Below, one piece after another: positions 6,544 to 11,483 of a stretch of DNA of 11,483 nucleotides. The stretch comes from Mariprofundaceae bacterium. GTDB lineage: Bacteria; Pseudomonadota; Zetaproteobacteria; Mariprofundales; J009. Location of the stretch: the NCBI GenBank assembly GCA_015489095.1, contig WFMN01000213.1, positions 1 to 11,483 of the forward strand, read 5' to 3'. The notes below the pieces were generated by a model. The model searched no databases. It saw only the letters and a list, made by a program, of their open reading frames with translations, and was not told the DNA's origin. The stretch's first letter is position 1; each line of letters opens with the position of its first letter. The translations under genes were made by a program, and so were the position numbers.

Positions 6544-7059
6544 CTATTTCTGCTTGTCTTCGTCGAGCTTTTTGGTGATGGCGGCGGTCAGATCGTGCGA
6601 CGGATCGAAATAGATGCTGGAGGATTTCGGCAGCACCATGTCGTAGTGCTGCTCCTTGCCGTAGCTGCGCACCACCTCGTAAAAGCGCTTGAGAATCTTC
6701 TGATCCAGTTGGTTCTTGCGGTTGATCAGCTCCTCTTGGGCATCCTGCTGCTGACGGTTGAAGTTTTTGCGCATATCCTTGATATCACGCTGCTTCTCGG
6801 CCAAGCGATCCTGCGACATCGCCATCGACTGCCCCAACAGATCCTTTTGCGCCTGTTCGATGCGATTGCGCAGCTCATCCAGCGCCTTCTCTTTCTTCTT
6901 TTTCAACGAACTGAGCGCCTTGATCCCCTGTTGGTAGCGCTGTGTGTTCTCTACCGCGCTCTTCACATCCACATAGCCGATTTTGAGATCGGCGGCGGAG
7001 GCCGCCAGCGGCAGCGATAGGCCCAGAACCACGCCCAAGGCAATCATTGATCGTTTCAT
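6544..7059 (-). CDS. skp: Periplasmic OMP chaperone, Skp/OmpH family
   Basis: Predicted holdase that keeps unfolded outer-membrane proteins soluble between the Sec translocon and BamA; family members form trimers with coiled-coil tentacles. The 171 residues begin with a signal peptide (MKRS, hydrophobic 6-19, likely cut after ASA at 22). The mature protein opens with the family's typical LKIGYVDVKSAVENT strand (25-39), followed by a long lysine-, glutamine- and glutamate-rich helical stretch (about 40-130) with coiled-coil character, and closes with a YDMVLPKSSSIYFDPSHDLT segment typical of the trimer body. Sequence is poorly conserved across the family, so the call rests on architecture, size, the two end motifs and the bamA-skp-lpxD order known from many proteobacteria. 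It has the strongest SD in the window, fitting high expression. Confidence 0.93.
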   Translation of the reverse strand: MKRSMIALGVVLGLSLPLAASAADLKIGYVDVKSAVENTQRYQQGIKALSSLKKKKEKALDELRNRIEQAQKDLLGQSMAMSQDRLAEKQRDIKDMRKNFNRQQQDAQEELINRKNQLDQKILKRFYEVVRSYGKEQHYDMVLPKSSSIYFDPSHDLTAAITKKLDEDKQK

Positions 7060-7065
7060 TCGTTA

Positions 7066-7071
7066 CTCCTT
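7066..7071 (-). promoter_or_regulatory. Strong ribosome binding site of ompH/skp
   Basis: AAGGAG on the minus strand lies 6 bases before ATG 7059, in the 36-base gap after bamA. It is the nearest to consensus of any gene here, whereas its neighbours lean on coupling, suggesting the chaperone is made in excess of BamA. Confidence 0.85.
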
Positions 7072-7095
7072 TGCAGTAAAAACCATCTCATCAAA

Positions 7096-9393
7096 CTAGA
7101 AGCTGGAACCGAGCGCGAACTCGAACCCACGGGTAAGGTCTCCCGGCTGTTTACGAATGGCGTTGCCCCAGATCAGTGCCACCGGACCGACCGGCGACAG
7201 CCACTCCACCCCGAATCCTGCGGATACGCGCACTTTCCGCATCGAAAACCGTTCACGAATACTGATGGCGCGCCCGTTAAATGTCGAGTTGATGCTCCCC
7301 CATACCGTGCCGGCATCGGTAAACAGCACCCCCCTGAATCCCTCGGTGCGAATGCCGGGCAACGGGAAAAAGAGATCGATGGCGGCGCGCGCCATGCCGT
7401 TTCCGCCCACGGGGTCGGTCTTGTCCCGAAGGGAGACCCCGAAGGAGTCAAAGCCGCGCAAGCTGCCGACACCGCCCAGCGAATAGCGCCGCTCCAACGG
7501 CACCTGCCGCCCGCCATAGCCTTGGATGTAACGCCCCTCAATCTGCGGGCTTAACACCAGCTTCTTCCCGAGGGGGAAAAAGAGGCGATCCCTAGCCGAA
7601 AACTCAACAAAGCGTCGCACTCCACCTAGACCGGCAACGCCCAGCCCCAGCGATGCGTACTGACCGGAGTGGGGGGCGATGGTCATATCGCGGGTGTCGT
7701 AATAGACCGACTGGGTCAATTCGCCCAAGGTGTGGCGCCCCGCCTGCGCCTGCAGGATGATGGAGGCCGTGGTCGGGATATTGCTCAGGTTGGTTTTCGA
7801 GAACTGATAGCCGACCGAATAGCCGGTATGCTCGGTGAGCGGGATGCCGAAGTTCACCCCGGCGCCGATGTCGTTCTGGCGGTAGAGGGTGACGGCGTCG
7901 AGCTTGGTCTGGGTTTTGAAGGTGTTGAAGGTGGCGCTCACCTCCCGATCGAGAAAATAGGGGTCGGTGATGCTGACATTGTAGTTCTGGGTACGGGTGC
8001 CGATGGTGCCGTCCAGCTTGGTGTCGATCCCCTTGCCCAGAAAGTTCTTCTGCTGCAACGAGGTGCTGATAAACGCCTTCTCCAACTGCGAAAAACCGAC
8101 GCCGAAGGTGAACTTTCCGGTCTTGTCCTCCGTCACCTTCACCTTCATCTTCACCTTGTCGGGCGCACTGCCGCGCGGCATCGTTACCTGCACATCCTTG
8201 AACAGGCTCAACCGCTTCAGCCGCTCCTTGCTGCGCTTGACGCGCCCAGCCGCGTAGCGTGCCCCCTCGCTCTGCCGCATTTCACGGCGCACCACCTTGT
8301 CATCGGTGGCATCGTTGCCGGCGATCTCGATCCGCTCCACATAGACCTTTCTTCCCTTTTCGATATCGAGGGTGATGGCCACCCGCCGCTTCGGGGTATC
8401 GCGTTTGAATAGCGGTGTCACATTGGCGAAGGCGTACCCCTCATCACCCACCTTTTCGGTGATGGCGTCGATGGTTTTTCGCAGTTTTTCCAGTGAGTAG
8501 ATCTCGCCCGCATGCAGTGCGACCGCATCCATCAGCGCGCGTTTCGACGGCACCAAATCGCCCTGCAGATTGATCGACGACACCGTGTACTGCACCCCTT
8601 CATGAAGATTGAAGGTGAGGTAAAACGAGCGTTTATCCTCCGACAGCGACAAGATCTTCGACTCCACCTTGGCATCCAGATAGCCATGGTTGAGGTAATA
8701 CTGCTGCAACAGCTGCTCGTCGGCGCCGGCGCGCTTCTGGCTGAAGACATCGCGATCGGAGAACCAGCCCATGAAGGTCGACTCCCGCGAGGCCAGCTCT
8801 TTGGTCAGCGTCGCCCGATCAAAGGCGTTGTTGCCGCTGAATCGGATGCGGCGGATGCGGGTTACCGGCCCTTCGTCGATGTGCACGGTCAAATCGACGC
8901 TGCCATCGCTGTTCTTTTTCTGCTTGAACGAAACCTCGACCTGGTAGTGCCCCTTCTTCAGGTATTGGCGGCGCAGGTTGGCGCGCTCGCGCTTCAGCTG
9001 TTGCGGCCCAAACACATGCCCCGCCTTGAGCTTGGAGATCCGCTTCAGCACCTTGTCTTCCACATCGTCGTTGCCTTCGAAGATCAGCTTGCCGATCACC
9101 GGGTTTTCCACCACATGGTAGATCAATTTCACCTGGTCGCCGCTACGAACCCCCTCGACCGACAGGTCGCGATAGAGGCCGGTGGCAAATAGGGCGCGCA
9201 CATCACGGCTTACCTGACGGCGGTCGAGCGGTTTGCCCGTTTGGCTATGGATCTTACCGCGAATCGCGGCGCTATCGACGAAGCGGTTGCCCTCGATGGC
9301 AATCGCGCTCACCACCGGTACTGATTCATCCGCCGCGGCAACGCCTACCTGCAGCAACGCAACCATGATCCATATCATCCACCGCTGTAACAC
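7096..9393 (-). CDS. bamA: Outer membrane protein assembly factor BamA
   Basis: Core of the BAM complex that folds beta-barrel proteins into the outer membrane. From GTG 9393 it has 765 residues: a signal peptide (basic LQR, hydrophobic core, cut near AAA-DES at about 21), five POTRA domains (about 27-98, 99-176, 177-266, 267-347, 348-423) recurring with patterns such as IAIEGNRF, LIFEGNDD, IRFSGNNAF and IEIAGND, then a 16-strand-type barrel (about 424-765). The barrel carries the Omp85 loop-6 motif LRGF (645-648) and ends FEFALGSSF with the terminal Phe expected of an OMP. The frame extends to a TTG at 9423, but GTG 9393 gives a normal signal peptide and lies 7 bases after the rseP stop; ATG 9378 is another option. 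SD support is weak for all. Confidence 0.97.
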   Translation of the reverse strand: MLQRWMIWIMVALLQVGVAAADESVPVVSAIAIEGNRFVDSAAIRGKIHSQTGKPLDRRQVSRDVRALFATGLYRDLSVEGVRSGDQVKLIYHVVENPVIGKLIFEGNDDVEDKVLKRISKLKAGHVFGPQQLKRERANLRRQYLKKGHYQVEVSFKQKKNSDGSVDLTVHIDEGPVTRIRRIRFSGNNAFDRATLTKELASRESTFMGWFSDRDVFSQKRAGADEQLLQQYYLNHGYLDAKVESKILSLSEDKRSFYLTFNLHEGVQYTVSSINLQGDLVPSKRALMDAVALHAGEIYSLEKLRKTIDAITEKVGDEGYAFANVTPLFKRDTPKRRVAITLDIEKGRKVYVERIEIAGNDATDDKVVRREMRQSEGARYAAGRVKRSKERLKRLSLFKDVQVTMPRGSAPDKVKMKVKVTEDKTGKFTFGVGFSQLEKAFISTSLQQKNFLGKGIDTKLDGTIGTRTQNYNVSITDPYFLDREVSATFNTFKTQTKLDAVTLYRQNDIGAGVNFGIPLTEHTGYSVGYQFSKTNLSNIPTTASIILQAQAGRHTLGELTQSVYYDTRDMTIAPHSGQYASLGLGVAGLGGVRRFVEFSARDRLFFPLGKKLVLSPQIEGRYIQGYGGRQVPLERRYSLGGVGSLRGFDSFGVSLRDKTDPVGGNGMARAAIDLFFPLPGIRTEGFRGVLFTDAGTVWGSINSTFNGRAISIRERFSMRKVRVSAGFGVEWLSPVGPVALIWGNAIRKQPGDLTRGFEFALGSSF

Positions 9394-9400
9394 GCCTACT

Positions 9401-10750
9401 TCAACCTCGTAACCATCGGGCAATATCGTTATAAAATGCGAAAAGCATCAGCGCGGCGATCAGCACCGCGCCCACTGTTTGGGTTTTTTCCATCACCGCC
9501 GGCGACAGTGGCTTGCCGCGCAGCTTCTCCAGCGCCAGATAGGCCAAGTGGCCGCCATCCAGCACCGGTACCGGCAGCAGGTTCAGCACCCCCAGATTGA
9601 CCGAAATCAGCGCCAAGAAGGCCAAAAAGGGAACCAGCCCCAACTCGGCACTCTTGCCCGCCATCTTGGCGATGGCAATCGGGCCGCCGAGATTGTTGGG
9701 CGAAATCGCCGCCGACACCATCTTGGTCAACACCTGCCAGGTCAACACCGTGACCGACCAGGTCTGCCCAAGGCCATAGCCGATTCCCGCCATGACCCCC
9801 ATGCGATACTGCTCGGTGGCCACCTTGGGGGCAACCGATAACTGCACACCGATACGCCACACTCCATCCTTGCCGGCGGTAGGTTGCACCTCCACGGTGC
9901 GCGTCGCTGCCTTCGCCCGCCGCAGCGTCAGAGTCACCGGCTTGCCCGCCGAATGGTGGATCGCATCGACCAGATCGCCAACGCTTCGTACCGGATGGCC
10001 GTTTGCCGCCACCACCCGGTCACCCGGCCGCACCCCGGCGGCCGCCGCCGGTTGCCCCGCCATGACGCCGGAGATGGTGACCTCCACCGCCAGTCCGATC
10101 CCCAACCGATCCGATGCCACATCGACCAACAGGGCGTCCTTGTCGCCTCCAGGGATCGTCAACGGCAGTTGCAGCCTGCTCCCTCCCCGTTCCACGGTGA
10201 CCAAGGTGGCGGAGCCCACTCGATTTTTCAGCCCCATTTCAAGTTCATGCCAAGAGTGGATCTCCTCATCACCCAAGCGCACGATGCGGTCGTTGGCCAT
10301 CACTCCCGCCTGCGCGGCAACACTCTTTGCCGCGACATAGCCCACCAGCGGCGGATAGACCTGCTGACCGATCCAGGCGATCAGCGTGTAGGCCACAATG
10401 GCGAACAGAAAGTTGAACAGCGGTCCCGCTACCGCCACCGCGGCACGCTTCCAGACCGGCTGTGCGTCGAACGCCCGCGCGCGGTCGGCGGCGGACAACT
10501 GCGCCTTGGCGGCGTCATCCCGTTCGGCGGGGTTCTCCCCCAGCATCTTGACGAAGCCGCCCAACGGGATGGCGGCGATCACATACTCCACCTCGCCGTC
10601 GCTACTGCGCCACGAAACAAGCGCGGGGCCGAAACCGATGGAGAACTTCTCCACCTTGATTCCCAGCCTGCGCGCGGTGATGAAGTGGCCATATTCGTGG
10701 ACGGCGATCAGCAGCGCGATGGCGATGATGAAGAAAAACAGGGTATGCAT
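9401..10750 (-). CDS. rseP: Site-2 intramembrane zinc metalloprotease RseP
   Basis: Inner-membrane protease that cuts substrates such as anti-sigma factor RseA after a first cleavage, releasing the envelope-stress sigma factor; it also clears signal-peptide remnants. The 449 residues show TM1 (about 2-17) running into the zinc motif HEYGH (18-22), the RRLGIKVEKFSIGFGP segment, a second TM region near VAVAGPLFNFLFAIVAYTLIAW (105-126), two PDZ domains (about 133-205 and 218-298, the latter with AAAAGVRPGDRVVAANG), and C-terminal TMs with NLLPVPVLDGGH (390-401) providing the third zinc ligand D398. ATG 10750 is chosen because its A is shared with the dxr stop (TGATG), implying coupling; the longer frame only extends inside dxr. 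No rseA or rpoE is visible, so its client here is unknown. Confidence 0.97.
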   Translation of the reverse strand: MHTLFFFIIAIALLIAVHEYGHFITARRLGIKVEKFSIGFGPALVSWRSSDGEVEYVIAAIPLGGFVKMLGENPAERDDAAKAQLSAADRARAFDAQPVWKRAAVAVAGPLFNFLFAIVAYTLIAWIGQQVYPPLVGYVAAKSVAAQAGVMANDRIVRLGDEEIHSWHELEMGLKNRVGSATLVTVERGGSRLQLPLTIPGGDKDALLVDVASDRLGIGLAVEVTISGVMAGQPAAAAGVRPGDRVVAANGHPVRSVGDLVDAIHHSAGKPVTLTLRRAKAATRTVEVQPTAGKDGVWRIGVQLSVAPKVATEQYRMGVMAGIGYGLGQTWSVTVLTWQVLTKMVSAAISPNNLGGPIAIAKMAGKSAELGLVPFLAFLALISVNLGVLNLLPVPVLDGGHLAYLALEKLRGKPLSPAVMEKTQTVGAVLIAALMLFAFYNDIARWLRG

Positions 10751-11483
10751 CAGCGCGTCATCGCCGTGATGCGATCCTGAGCGCGGCGGCGGGATGCCGC
10801 GTCGCACCCGTTGATCGCCTCCAGCGTCGGCATCGCCACATCCTCGGTCTGTTCCAGCACCGACTCCACCACCGCCACGATATCGGTAAAGCGGATCCTG
10901 CCGTCGCGGAACGCCCGGTTCGCCTCTTCGTTGGCGCCGTTGAGCGCGATGGCCAGCGCATCGCCGCCGGCCAGCACCGAACGCACCAGCCGCATCGCCG
11001 GAAAGCGCGCCTCATCGACCGCCGAAAAGGAGAGTGTGCCGATGGCGGCCAAGTCCAGCGCCGCCACGCCGGCATCCAGCCGCGGCTCCTGCTGCAGGGC
11101 GTAGGCGATGGGGCAGCGCATATCCGGCACGCCGAGATGGGCCATCACCGAGCCGTCGAGGTAGTGTACCATGGCGTGGATGATGCTTTGCGGATGGATG
11201 ATGGCCGCCAGCCGATCCGCGCCCACCCCGAAGAGCCATTTGGCCTCGATCAACTCCAGCGCCTTGTTCATCATGGTGGCGGAATCGATGCTGATCTTCG
11301 CCCCCATGTCCCAATTGGGGTGGGCAACCGCTTGTGCCGGAGTCACATCCGCCAGCGTGGCCGGATCGCGGTCGCGAAAGGGGCCTCCCGAGGCGGTCAG
11401 CACAATCTTGGTAACGGAGGCGGCATCGTGTCCCGCCAGCGCCTGCCACACCGCCGCATGCTCGGAATCGACGGGAATAATGC
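10750..11483 (-). CDS. dxr: 1-deoxy-D-xylulose 5-phosphate reductoisomerase (partial, N terminus off window)
   Basis: Second step of the MEP isoprenoid pathway: NADPH-dependent rearrangement and reduction of DXP to MEP in the cytosol. About 244 C-terminal codons are present; the gene runs off the right edge, losing the NADPH-binding domain of about 150 residues. Reading from the edge, IIPVDSEH carries the metal-binding Asp and Glu (E. coli D150, E152), followed by TASGGPFRDRD, HPNWDMGAKISIDSATMMNKALELIEAKWLFG with the substrate His/Trp and the third metal-ligand Glu, then HPQSIIHAMVHYLDGSVMAHLG and the C-terminal helical domain to RITAMTR. The stop overlaps the rseP start by one base. A dxr-rseP-bamA order is common in proteobacteria, with uppS and cdsA usually further upstream. 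Confidence 0.97.
   Translation of the reverse strand, partial: IIPVDSEHAAVWQALAGHDAASVTKIVLTASGGPFRDRDPATLADVTPAQAVAHPNWDMGAKISIDSATMMNKALELIEAKWLFGVGADRLAAIIHPQSIIHAMVHYLDGSVMAHLGVPDMRCPIAYALQQEPRLDAGVAALDLAAIGTLSFSAVDEARFPAMRLVRSVLAGGDALAIALNGANEEANRAFRDGRIRFTDIVAVVESVLEQTEDVAMPTLEAINGCDAASRRRAQDRITAMTR

Noticed and set aside
6037..7020. Long plus-strand open frame (327 codons) opposite lpxD and skp
   Set aside because: It lies antisense to two certain genes, has a composition typical of a reverse-strand shadow in GC-rich DNA (rich in His, Arg, Ala, Gly), and matches no family I know.
8120..8160. Repeated CTTCACC-like stretch inside bamA
   Set aside because: It encodes an alternating Lys/Val beta strand (KVKMKVKV) at the end of POTRA5, so coding constraint explains the repetition.
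7669..9192. Plus-strand open frames (7669-8412 and 8512-9192) opposite bamA
   Set aside because: Antisense shadows of bamA; their leucine-, valine- and glycine-rich content mirrors the codons of the barrel and POTRA domains, with no recognisable motif.
9884..10780. Plus-strand frame of 298 codons opposite rseP
   Set aside because: Fully antisense to rseP, rich in His, Arg and Gln, no domain or credible start context.

Overview
The window is almost fully coding and GC-rich by eye, and it carries two compact gene blocks that converge on one short intergenic gap. LPS lipid A genes (lpxA, lpxD, lpxI), bamA, a Skp/OmpH chaperone and rseP mark a diderm, LPS-making bacterium. LpxI in place of LpxH, plus a SufU/SufT iron-sulfur system, argues against a typical enteric gammaproteobacterium. 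A deep-branching or alpha-like proteobacterium, such as a magnetococcal or zetaproteobacterial lineage, is a low-confidence guess.

Left block, plus strand, 1-3346: the last 13 codons of an unidentified gene, then a class I (NifS/IscS-type) cysteine desulfurase, sufU, sufT and anmK. The gaps between the first four are 2 to 9 bases, so they look like the 3' part of a suf operon that makes Fe-S clusters. anmK recycles anhydro-N-acetylmuramic acid from peptidoglycan turnover. Its 5' end is abnormal: no usual start codon lies in frame upstream of the conserved first strand, while one extra G in a 5-G run would restore an ATG start.

Middle, 3347-3410: the only noncoding stretch of note. It has a 7-bp stem-loop just after anmK (possible terminator) and a perfect tandem 8-bp repeat that also folds as a small hairpin.

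Right block, minus strand, 11483 down to 3411: dxr (3' part only), rseP, bamA, ompH/skp, lpxD, fabZ, lpxA, lpxI. The genes overlap or lie within 36 bases of each other, and I see no internal promoter or terminator, so they are probably one envelope-biogenesis operon. It covers isoprenoid precursor synthesis (Dxr), the sigma-E-type site-2 protease (RseP), outer-membrane protein assembly (BamA, Skp), 3-hydroxyacyl-ACP supply (FabZ) and the early lipid A pathway (LpxA, LpxD, LpxI). The familiar next gene, lpxB, is not present after lpxI.

No stretch over 300 bases lacks a gene. I saw no tRNA, rRNA, CRISPR array, insertion sequence or phage gene. This is mostly conserved core genome, and I found no convincing evidence of an undescribed system. 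The points most worth checking are the anmK 5' end, the class I desulfurase/SufU pairing, the missing lpxB, and the intergenic repeat.
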